Source: Blastocatellia bacterium UBA7656
GTDB taxonomy: Bacteria; Acidobacteriota; Blastocatellia; UBA7656
DNA: 64,000 nucleotides
Assembly: GCA_002483445.1 (NCBI GenBank)
Contig: DLHY01000091.1
Span: 1 to 64,000, forward strand
Reading direction: 5' to 3'
Positions within the stretch are counted from its first letter, which is position 1. Each line of letters starts with the position of its first letter. The position numbers and the translations under genes were made by a program. Below, one piece after another: positions 8,168 to 15,167 of this stretch. Under the pieces are notes generated by a model. That model searched no databases. It had not been told where the DNA came from and worked only from the letters and a program-made list of their open reading frames with translations.

Positions 8168-9511
8168 ATGTTGATGAAGCGTGTTTTCGTTGCAATGTTT
8201 CTCTTCGTCACGCTTGGGCTGGTGGCGACGGCGGATGACTCGAAAGAGATGACCCCGGCGGAACGAGGAAAGTATAACCTCACGCATCGGCCTTACGGGT
8301 TTCCTCTGCTCAATCAGAAAATGTTCGCTCGTTTGTGGACTGTGTGGGAGCCGGAGTGGAAATCGAAAGTGAACCCGGAAGACCCTGATCAGATTCGCCG
8401 TCTCTCGTTCGAGCGATACGGATTTTCGGAAGCGCCTTACGAAAATGGCGGAGCGCCCATGCAGTTCGTCTCGACCCCTGTGGGATGGGTGCAGACGTGT
8501 ATGCTCTGTCATGGCGGAAGACTGCCGGGAAGCGGCGAGAGTTTCATCGGCGCTCCGAACTCCGAACTCGATATGCAGACATTTTACGAAGACGCAGTGA
8601 AACTGACCGGATTGAAGAGTCCCATCAATATGAGCTTCGGCATGAGTCGCGGGCGGACTAACGCATTCGTCTTCAGCATAGAACTGATGCGCCGTCGCAA
8701 CGAAGACCTCTCCGCGCGGGCCACGCCGATGCCGGTTGGCGAATATAAGGACGCAGACCTTGATCCTATTCCGTGGTGGCACTTCAAAAAGAAAACCGCG
8801 CTCTATGTCGATGCGGGAGTGAAGGGAGATTTCACGCGCCCGATCATGCAGTTCACGATGGGCGAACCCAATGGCGAGAAGATCAAATCATGGGAATCGG
8901 ATTTCAAAGACATCGTCGCGTATCTCCGCACAATCGAGCCGCCGAAATATCCGTGGCCTGTTGACGCGAAGCTCGCCTCGGAAGGAAAAAAGGTATTCGA
9001 GCAGAATTGCGCGATGTGTCACGGCACTTACGGGCCGCAGGGCAAGTATCCGAATCGAGTGGTTCCGCTCAAAGAGGTTGGGACCGATCCGGTGAGGATC
9101 GAGGCGCTGACGAAAGAGTTTCGCGCTTATTTCAATCGCACGTGGTTTGCCAAAGATGCGCAGGCTGAAGAAAACCCTGTCGGATACGTCGCTCCTCCGC
9201 TCGATGGGGTGTGGGCTTCGGCTCCGTATTTTCACAACGGCTCGGTGCCTACGGTTTATGGAGTTTTGACACAAGAAGCGCGACCCCGATATTTCCGCCG
9301 CGCGGGAACGATCAAGGATTACGACACGCGCGATTTGGGATTGAAAGTGGAATCGCTCGCGGCTCCAGCGTCGAAAGAGTTGTCGGGCGAAGCGCGTCGT
9401 CGCGTGATCGATACGACCCTTCAGGGACTCGGCAACGACGGGCATCCCTTCGGATTTCATCTCACGGAGAAGCAGAAGCGAGGGGTGATCGAGTATCTGA
9501 AGACGCTTTAG
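8168..9511 (+). CDS. Secreted di-haem cytochrome c
   Basis: A 447-residue exported protein: MKRVFVAMFLFVTLGLVATA signal peptide, then two CXXCH haem c sites, CMLCH (111-115) and CAMCH (281-285). The distal segment PPLDGVWASAPYFHNGSVPT (about residues 345-365) is shared with di-haem peroxidase-like and RoxA-like cytochromes, where it contributes the Met/His side of the second haem pocket. The length is between classical di-haem peroxidases (about 330) and RoxA (about 650), so I call only a periplasmic di-haem cytochrome c. A good GGAGGAG precedes ATG 8168. Alone in its transcription unit; the nearest genes do not indicate its electron partner. Confidence 0.82.
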   Translation: MLMKRVFVAMFLFVTLGLVATADDSKEMTPAERGKYNLTHRPYGFPLLNQKMFARLWTVWEPEWKSKVNPEDPDQIRRLSFERYGFSEAPYENGGAPMQFVSTPVGWVQTCMLCHGGRLPGSGESFIGAPNSELDMQTFYEDAVKLTGLKSPINMSFGMSRGRTNAFVFSIELMRRRNEDLSARATPMPVGEYKDADLDPIPWWHFKKKTALYVDAGVKGDFTRPIMQFTMGEPNGEKIKSWESDFKDIVAYLRTIEPPKYPWPVDAKLASEGKKVFEQNCAMCHGTYGPQGKYPNRVVPLKEVGTDPVRIEALTKEFRAYFNRTWFAKDAQAEENPVGYVAPPLDGVWASAPYFHNGSVPTVYGVLTQEARPRYFRRAGTIKDYDTRDLGLKVESLAAPASKELSGEARRRVIDTTLQGLGNDGHPFGFHLTEKQKRGVIEYLKTL

Positions 9512-9529
9512 AACGGCCATCACCGTTTA

Positions 9530-9877
9530 TCATGATTCCATCTTCGTCGGCGAGTGAAGTCGAATGGCGTTCTTCGTATCCGGCGCCGGAGAGAAAATAC
9601 TGTAAGGCAGTGTGGTCGTCTTTCCTGATTTCAGGACATCAACCGCGATCATAAACAATCCGAACCTGGCTTTGCGAGTGCTTGCCGGGCGGCAATCAAC
9701 GATGAGAGTCCTGCGACCTGCTTCGACATCACGAATCACAAACCGACCAGTCGAATCCGTTGTCGCCTCCCTCTGGCCTATCTTCATCACCGAGCCAGTA
9801 AGAGGCCAGATGCCAACTCTCAAGACCTGACCAGCGAGAGCCGTCACTCCGCCCTCGAACCTGCTCTGTAGGTCGAA
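9530..9877 (-). pseudogene. 3' remnant of a secreted Ig-like/carboxypeptidase-regulatory repeat protein
   Basis: The minus-strand frame ending with TGA at 9532-9530 encodes an Ig-like carboxypeptidase-regulatory unit (ALAGQVLRVGIWPLTGSVM, then ATTDSTGRFVIRDVEAGRRT and LIVDCRP) and a tail seen in giant secreted repeat proteins. Upstream, the frame runs into sequence whose opposite strand encodes a transposase, so the true upstream part is missing. I read it as the last ~110 codons of a gene broken by an IS256-family insertion that was later deleted down to a scar. Nothing suggests it is expressed. Confidence 0.55.
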
Positions 9878-10132
9878 ATGGATCATAATCCCGGCTATCC
9901 GGCTGAGATACGTCGGGTAATTCACACAACCAACGCGATAGAGTCGTTGAACTCGATCTTGAGGAAGGCAACAAGTACCAGGGGATGGTTCCCCAACGAC
10001 GAAGCGGGGTTGAAGGTGTTGTGCCTTGCAATACAAAACGTGAACCGGAAATGGACTCGACCGCTGAAGAACCGGACGGCGGCGCTCAACTGCTTTGCGA
10101 TCCTGTTCGGGGGAAGGCTGCCGCTGGTTTAG
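9878..10132 (+). mobile_element. IS256-family transposase, C-terminal fragment
   Basis: The 84 codons match the C-terminal end of IS256-family (mutator-type) DDE transposases: YPAEIRRVIHTTNAIESLN, RKATSTRGWFPNDEAGLK, NRKWTRPLKNRTAALNCFAI. About 300 upstream residues, including two of the catalytic acidic residues, are absent, so it is a non-functional remnant. No terminal inverted repeats could be recognised on either side. Bases 10133-10404 contain no gene; they hold two short palindromes and a tandem-repeat hairpin listed separately. Confidence 0.85.
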
Positions 10133-10215
10133 CAAAAGAGGTTAAGGACTGGATGCCCCCTCGACGAGAGGGCAGGAGTTTATCGCATCAGGGAGTATCC
10201 CAATGGAAAAGTAAA

Positions 10216-10235
10216 GGCAGAGCCGAGGCTCTGCC
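10216..10235. repeat. Short perfect palindrome, REP-like
   Basis: GGCAGAGCC and GGCTCTGCC (9-bp arms) flank a 2-base GA centre. Two further palindromes of the same build are at 36865 and 45792. Confidence 0.55.
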
Positions 10236-10342
10236 CCTTGGTCGACTCCCCTGCTGTGGCGCTCAGGTCGCTCTCCATCGTTGTCTTATCCTCCGAGCAG
10301 GCGGGAGAGAGTTTATCGAGCAGAAGCGAATCGCGCGCCCGG

Positions 10343-10393
10343 GGTGAAGAGGTGAAGAAATGAAAGAGTTTTATTACCTCTTCACCTCTTCGC
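10343..10393 (-). repeat. Tandem-repeat hairpin after the thioredoxin-NHL gene
   Basis: GGTGAAGAGGTGAAGA on the plus strand is answered by ACCTCTTCACCTCTTCGC 20 bp later. On the minus strand the hairpin begins 12 bp after the stop of the thioredoxin-NHL gene, where it could end transcription. Confidence 0.65.
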
Positions 10394-10404
10394 TTAATCC
10401 CCGC

Positions 10405-12390
10405 TCACAGCTTGACGGCGTAGGTGGCCGCGAGCGAGCGCACGAGAGCGCCTTTCTTCACTTTCACCGGAATGTTGAGGCGCGCTTCCTTGATGAAACA
10501 AAGGCTCTCTTTGGCCGCCTCGCAGTAGTAAATCGCGTAGTCGATTTGAACAAGAGTTTCGCCTTCAGTGGCCGTGACCTCGGCAGTAACGGGGAATTTG
10601 ACGTTGCGAAACAACTGCTCTGCGGCTGAGTTGATCGATATGGTTTGCTGCGCCGACGAGACCGCTTTGAGCGATGTCGGAGCAAGCGCGTTGAGCTTAT
10701 AGCCTGCGGGCAGTTCGAGCGACAGGGTGAGAGTCGCCTTGCCCGGCTCGATTGTCTGCAAGGGAAGGTCTATCACCTCGCCTGTGAATCGCGCCAGACG
10801 AGCGCGCGGGAGCAGCTTTTCCATGTTCTTGAACTGAACAGTCTCCACCCTTCTCGTCTTCAGGTCGGCGACTCGAATGACATGATTGTTCGTGTCCGCG
10901 ATGTAAAGCTTGCCGCCGGCGACGCTCACGCCGTTCGGTTCGTCGAATGTCGCGCGTGCGCCGTCATCGAGTCCTTCCTTGCCTGTGCCGAGAAATGTTT
11001 CCGAGGAGCGATCCGCGGGCGAGACTCGCTTGATTTTGTTGTTATAAGTATCGGCCACATACAACACGCCTTCGTGATAGACCACGCCGAGCGGATGCTG
11101 CAATCGCACTTTCGACCCGCGCCCGTCGATGTCGCCGAACTCGAACAGACCTTCGCCGACGATGGTTTCGACCGCCCCCCTGGGATCGATATCGGCTGAT
11201 CGAATCGCGCTCACTTCGCTGTCCGCAAAGTAGAGTTTCTTTCCGTCTGTCGTGATTCCTGACGGCTGCGCGAGAGCCGCTTCATCCAGCGGCCCGTCGA
11301 CTATGTTCTCGCGGCCTGATCCGGCAAAGGGCGCGATGCCTCCGGTCTGCGGATTCATTCTCCACAACTGATGCGGCCCGGCCATCGCTATGTAAAGCAA
11401 GCGGTCGTGAAGCACGATGTCCCACGGCGAGTTGAGCGGAGTCTCGCGCCCCGGCCCTCCGATCTGGTCCAGGTGACGGGCCTGCTCGCCTGTGCCAGCT
11501 ATGGTAGTCACCCGGCGCGAGTTGAAATCGATTTTGCGAATCGCATGATTTTCGGTGTCGGCGACATAAAGCGCGCCGGAGTCGAAAGCCATTCCCTGCG
11601 GATGATCGAACTGAGCGGTTTCAAAATCGCCGTCCTTGAGTCCCGCTTCGCCGCTGCCGATCACTTCCCTGACTGAGTAATCGTCAAGCGAAGCGATGAC
11701 TATGCGATTGTGATTCGAATCGGAGATAAAAAGCTGTCCTGTTTTTTCATCGGCCAGCACCTTGCCCGGAAAGCGAAGCAGCGACGCGGGCGCGCGATGG
11801 CTTTCGAGTCTGAGGTTGAGAGGACGGCGATCCATCAGTTTTCTTTCGTCGAAAGTTTTTATGACTTTCGAAATCGCCGCGTCGAGCGGGGCATAGACGC
11901 CTTCGCCTGACATGCCGCCGACGATCTTGCCCGCCGGGTCGATCAGAATGAGAGTGGGCCACGCCCGCACCGTGAACTGCTGCCAGACCTCCATGGCCGA
12001 ATCGTTTACGACCGGATGCTCTATCTCGTAGCGGAGGATTGCCTGACGGATGTTTTCGGTGTCGCGTTCGCCACTAAATTTGGCCGAATGCACTCCTATG
12101 ACTACCAGTTCGTTCGGGTATTTCTTTTCGAGCTTCTTCAAATCGGGTATGACGTGGATGCAGTTGATGCAGCAGTAAGTCCAGAAATCCAGCAGCACGA
12201 CTTTGCCCCGAAGCTCGCGCAGGCTCAAAGGCCGTTCGGTGTTGAGCCACTGCATTCGCTCCGGGAAATCCGGCGCGTTGACTTTTCCTTCGTATTCCAT
12301 TCGTTCCTGCTCCTGTTGAAAAGACGAAGCTGACGAGGCAAGACTCGTGACGAGCAACAGTAGTGTTGCGATGATCGAAGCTTTCTTCAT
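10405..12390 (-). CDS. Thioredoxin-like/NHL-repeat protein (NHLRC2-like)
   Basis: A 661-residue exported protein. Residues 1-24 form a signal peptide. Residues about 35-180 are a TlpA/thioredoxin-like domain with the redox motif FWTYCCINC (CINC, C74-C77) and the cis-proline context RAWPTLILIDPAG. Residues about 195-545 hold five or six NHL beta-propeller repeats (for example GLFISDSNHNRI-like, LYVADTENHAIRKID, LYVADTYNNKIKRV, LYIADTNNHVIRVADL). The last ~110 residues resemble a DsbD-type N-terminal domain. This arrangement is that of NHLRC2-type proteins, whose bacterial function is not settled; periplasmic thiol redox with a ligand-binding propeller is the likely role. No convincing operon partner. 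Confidence 0.88.
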   Translation of the reverse strand: MKKASIIATLLLLVTSLASSASSFQQEQERMEYEGKVNAPDFPERMQWLNTERPLSLRELRGKVVLLDFWTYCCINCIHVIPDLKKLEKKYPNELVVIGVHSAKFSGERDTENIRQAILRYEIEHPVVNDSAMEVWQQFTVRAWPTLILIDPAGKIVGGMSGEGVYAPLDAAISKVIKTFDERKLMDRRPLNLRLESHRAPASLLRFPGKVLADEKTGQLFISDSNHNRIVIASLDDYSVREVIGSGEAGLKDGDFETAQFDHPQGMAFDSGALYVADTENHAIRKIDFNSRRVTTIAGTGEQARHLDQIGGPGRETPLNSPWDIVLHDRLLYIAMAGPHQLWRMNPQTGGIAPFAGSGRENIVDGPLDEAALAQPSGITTDGKKLYFADSEVSAIRSADIDPRGAVETIVGEGLFEFGDIDGRGSKVRLQHPLGVVYHEGVLYVADTYNNKIKRVSPADRSSETFLGTGKEGLDDGARATFDEPNGVSVAGGKLYIADTNNHVIRVADLKTRRVETVQFKNMEKLLPRARLARFTGEVIDLPLQTIEPGKATLTLSLELPAGYKLNALAPTSLKAVSSAQQTISINSAAEQLFRNVKFPVTAEVTATEGETLVQIDYAIYYCEAAKESLCFIKEARLNIPVKVKKGALVRSLAATYAVKL

Positions 12391-12438
12391 GACTGCTCCT
12401 TCGCGTTTTCTGATGATGAAACGATTATACCAGCAATC

Positions 12439-13293
12439 TCAAATTCGGGATTCGAGATAATCCCGCATTGCGGGAGCGAGAGAGGCCGCGATCACGGAAT
12501 TTTTATCGCGGGGGAGATTCGATACTATGAAGGCGAGATAATCGCGGGTTTCGAATCCTGCGACTTCGAAATTTTCCATGCGCGATTGATGAATCGACAC
12601 GCCCGATGCTCTCAAAAAATCTGAAGCGTCTCCCTGAGAAAACGATTCTCCATCTTTTCTGGTGACAATGACAGAAACAGTCGCCTGCTCGTTTTTGAGT
12701 ATCAGATGAACGAAGCGGCGGTCATTGAATTTGCAGCGATGCCCTGCGGTCACGCGATAATCGCTTGCGGGGATTTTTTCTTTGAGGAGCGATGCAAGTC
12801 CGTCGAATTCATCGCCGAGTTTTGCCGACATCTCTTCGTCTGTGAACAGGCGATTTTCGAATCCCGAATCTATGGCGCAATGCACATGATTGCCCAGCCC
12901 GATTTTCATGATGCCTGCGTTGCCGAAACTCGCCTGCGGCGCGCTCGCCTCCTCGCGTCCGCTCCACAGGAGCGCGCTCCACACCCCGAGGGCCAGGACG
13001 AGCGTCGCGGCGACGGCCAGAAACCACGGCTTATAGGAACTCGCGGGCGACTGGCGTATACCCTGCTGAATCTTCGCCCGCAAATCGGGCGGGATCGTAT
13101 CGCGGAGGACGGCTCTTTGCAGAGAACTTTTCACCTGCTCGCGCACTCTCAATTCTTCGGAGCATCTTTCGCATCGTTCGAGGTGCTTCATCACCTCATG
13201 AATGGCTTCGGTCGCCAGTTCATTGCTTATGTAATAGTCCAGGTGTTCGCGAGTTTTTCTGCAATCGTTCGGCTCGAATTTGATCACGTTCAT
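12439..13293 (-). CDS. Membrane anti-sigma-factor-like protein with HC2 zinc finger
   Basis: A 284-residue protein. An N-terminal putative zinc finger of the anti-sigma type (C11, H37, C41, C44 in MKHLERCERCSEEL), a single transmembrane helix at about 90-110 and a ~170-residue extracytoplasmic domain (QASFGNAGIMKIGLG onward). GGGGAGAAATCC precedes ATG 13293; a longer frame from 13332 lacks such a site. ZAS-domain proteins normally bind a co-encoded ECF sigma factor, but no sigma factor is next to it: the divergent neighbour is DoxX. So either its sigma factor is elsewhere or it acts otherwise. Confidence 0.78.
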   Translation of the reverse strand: MNVIKFEPNDCRKTREHLDYYISNELATEAIHEVMKHLERCERCSEELRVREQVKSSLQRAVLRDTIPPDLRAKIQQGIRQSPASSYKPWFLAVAATLVLALGVWSALLWSGREEASAPQASFGNAGIMKIGLGNHVHCAIDSGFENRLFTDEEMSAKLGDEFDGLASLLKEKIPASDYRVTAGHRCKFNDRRFVHLILKNEQATVSVIVTRKDGESFSQGDASDFLRASGVSIHQSRMENFEVAGFETRDYLAFIVSNLPRDKNSVIAASLAPAMRDYLESRI

Positions 13294-13432
13294 GGATTTC
13301 TCCCCGCTCTTTGGGTTTATGTGCGATCCCATTGTGAATAATAACGAAGAGAGCCGATTTTATTCCCGCCAACAGAAAATTTGCGAGGGGAATAATCCAC
13401 GCGCAAAGGGAGATATATCCGTCGAGTGCCGG

Positions 13433-13462
13433 TTGGAAGTTTGATTCTCTTCGGCATACTAT
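13433..13462 (+). promoter_or_regulatory. Candidate promoter for doxX-like gene
   Basis: TTGGAA, 18-bp spacer, TACTAT; 29 bp before ATG 13492. The 200-bp divergent region 13294-13491 should also hold the promoter of the anti-sigma-like gene. Confidence 0.4.
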
Positions 13463-13491
13463 TGAGGCGCAAAAAAGGGAGGATTTCATTT

Positions 13492-13917
13492 ATGGCTTTG
13501 AGCAAGGGGCAAACAATCGCAAGCTGGATTTTACAGATCGCGGTCGCGGTCATCCTTTTCCAGACCCTGTTTTTCAAATTCACAGGCGCGGCTGAATCCC
13601 GGTACATTTTCGAGCGACTGGACATGGAGCCGTGGGGTCGAATCGGTTCGGGAGTGGTCGAACTGATCGCCGCCCTGTTGTTGTTGATTCCTTCGACAGT
13701 GACAGTAGGCGCGATAATTTCGATGGGCGTAATAAGCGGCGCGATCCTTAGCCACCTGACCAAACTCGGCATCGTGGTCATCAACTCAGACCAGACGAGC
13801 GATGGCGGATTGCTGTTCGCGCTCGCCGTCGCGGTGTTCGTCAGCAGCCTGATTATACTCGTAATCCGCCGCTCGGAAATTCCTGTCATCGGAAGCGCGT
13901 GGTTCGGAAAAGCCTGA
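13492..13917 (+). CDS. DoxX family membrane protein
   Basis: A 141-residue integral membrane protein with four hydrophobic helices (about 10-30, 55-75, 78-95, 108-128), the DoxX/DoxD-like layout. The TM1 motif ILFQTLFFKFTGAAES and the helix-2 VVELIAALLLLIP are family hallmarks. DoxX-like proteins are linked to thiosulphate:quinone oxidoreductase and to redox stress in other bacteria, but for most members the role is unknown. Start at ATG 13492 follows GGGAGGATTTCATTT; the longer open frame has no ribosome-binding site. Confidence 0.82.
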   Translation: MALSKGQTIASWILQIAVAVILFQTLFFKFTGAAESRYIFERLDMEPWGRIGSGVVELIAALLLLIPSTVTVGAIISMGVISGAILSHLTKLGIVVINSDQTSDGGLLFALAVAVFVSSLIILVIRRSEIPVIGSAWFGKA

Positions 13918-13963
13918 AGTCGATTTTGGCTGGCGAGCTAATGAAGGGGCGAAGCCTCCGGTT

Positions 13964-14647
13964 TCACTGGCGAGGTTTCGCCTGCTCCTGAATCTGCGAG
14001 AGACTCCGAGGCGCGCGCCTCATCCACTCGGCCATCAATTCAGGCCGCTTCATCACAGCTAGCGTTATCGCGTCGATCTCCTGGGGCGAAAAATAGTTTC
14101 GCTTCTTTTCTTCGAGCTTACGCGACGGCACATTTCTGTAAAGCCACTCCCTGTACTGCTTGAGTCCTTCGCCGTATCCGCGCCGAATGGCCTGCAAATC
14201 GGCTCCGCGCTCGAATCGCGCGCTGAAATCTTTCGAGACAAGCCGAATCAATCCTACGAGTCGCAACCGATTTCCTTTTTTGTAATAGAGCGCGTGGGCA
14301 AGCTCGTGAGCGATGATGGCTCGAATCGCACTGTCGGGCGCGTTGCGCTCGAATGCCGCCGGGTTGACCAGAAGTATGCAGCGCATCCGTCCGAAAAAGA
14401 ACTGAGGCCACCCGAAGCGCGACCGAAAATAATCCGAGGGACTATCAAAGGCTTTTATCTGAATCTCGACGTTGCGGAGTTCCGGGAAAGATGAGGCGCG
14501 AATCTCTTCGACCATCGAGCGCGTGCGTTCAATCGCCTCTGCTTTCGGATCGGAAGCCGCAGCGGTCGGAGACAGAATGAACAGAATGATAAGGACTGAC
14601 GGAATGATTCTGGAAACGGCCCGACTGATGGCAGCAATACTATTCAT
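13964..14647 (-). CDS. Putative secreted zinc metalloprotease (HELAH)
   Basis: A 227-residue protein with an N-terminal hydrophobic signal (about 10-31) and a zincin motif HELAHAL (H114, E115, H118). A downstream acidic residue in FERGADLQAIRRGY (about 145-158) is well placed as the third zinc ligand. It is not a classical M48 member and I cannot assign a peptidase family. The segment before the motif (FGRMRCILLVNPAAFE) suggests a DUF2268- or M-type minimal fold. Extracytoplasmic by signal peptide. Convergent to doxX, with 46 bp between stops. Confidence 0.68.
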   Translation of the reverse strand: MNSIAAISRAVSRIIPSVLIILFILSPTAAASDPKAEAIERTRSMVEEIRASSFPELRNVEIQIKAFDSPSDYFRSRFGWPQFFFGRMRCILLVNPAAFERNAPDSAIRAIIAHELAHALYYKKGNRLRLVGLIRLVSKDFSARFERGADLQAIRRGYGEGLKQYREWLYRNVPSRKLEEKKRNYFSPQEIDAITLAVMKRPELMAEWMRRAPRSLSQIQEQAKPRQ

Positions 14648-14688
14648 CCTATAAATCCCTGCTTATGGCGAAGGGAAACATCAACATA

Positions 14689-14850
14689 TCAAGGTTGTTG
14701 CTGTTGTCGGTCGTACAGGTTTTGCGGCAATACACAAACAATTTCACCTCGATTCAATAGGATCTCAACCGAACGCGCCGCGTCTTCGTGCATCGGGTGA
14801 TTCGCTTCAACGCTTCGCGCCAGAACATTGGTATCCAGCAGATAGCTCAT
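14689..14850 (-). pseudogene. Truncated PIN-domain toxin (VapC-like)
   Basis: A 53-codon frame starting ATGA with the antitoxin stop (4-bp overlap) encodes MSYLLDTNVLARSVEANHP, the first strand and Asp (D6) of a PIN domain, and continues to LLNRGEIVCVLPQNLY, where functional relatives go on with EFW and about 80 more residues. Here it changes to DRQQQQP and stops. The remaining acidic residues of the PIN active site are missing, so the nuclease cannot work. It is either a decayed toxin or a deletion scar next to the metalloprotease gene. Confidence 0.72.
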
Positions 14851-15113
14851 AGCTGCTTATCTTCTCTTTCCTCGTAGATGATTTCTCTGGTCAGCGCATA
14901 ATCAGACAAAGGCTCGGCTGTGATCGAATGGTTATCAATCCACTCTCTCCAGAGTTTCGCTCTTTCCTGCGGGCTTAAAGAAGCTTTTACTTCTGATGCA
15001 ACCTCGCCTTCCAGAAGAGACCGCAAGTAAGCATCTACAGAAATCCCTTTTGCCTCAGCTTGCGCCGCCAACATCTCGGCTGTTGCTTTTTCTATCTCCA
15101 ACGTCGCAGGCAT
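14847..15113 (-). CDS. Antitoxin of a VapBC-like locus
   Basis: An 88-residue acidic, helical protein (MPATLEIEKATAEMLAAQA, then YLRSLLEGEV) with the ribbon-helix-helix-like N-terminus of antitoxins. It directly precedes and overlaps (ATGA) a PIN-domain toxin gene. Antitoxins of this layout bind their own promoter and neutralise the toxin; here the partner is truncated, so it is probably a relic or may still counter homologous toxins. Family assignment comes from context more than from sequence. Confidence 0.65.
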   Translation of the reverse strand: MPATLEIEKATAEMLAAQAEAKGISVDAYLRSLLEGEVASEVKASLSPQERAKLWREWIDNHSITAEPLSDYALTREIIYEEREDKQL

Positions 15114-15167
15114 AGTTTTGTCTCCCCTTTTAGAATTGCCTTTGTGCTTGTCAGCGAAAAAATCTTA

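Noticed and set aside
9878..10135. Minus-strand frame running from the Ig-like fragment through the transposase region (to 10135)
   Set aside because: The part opposite the transposase fragment has no protein character; only 9530-9877 is a real remnant.
10136..10404. Possible small gene after the transposase fragment
   Set aside because: Frames are short and lack a ribosome-binding site; the stretch holds palindromes and a repeat hairpin only.
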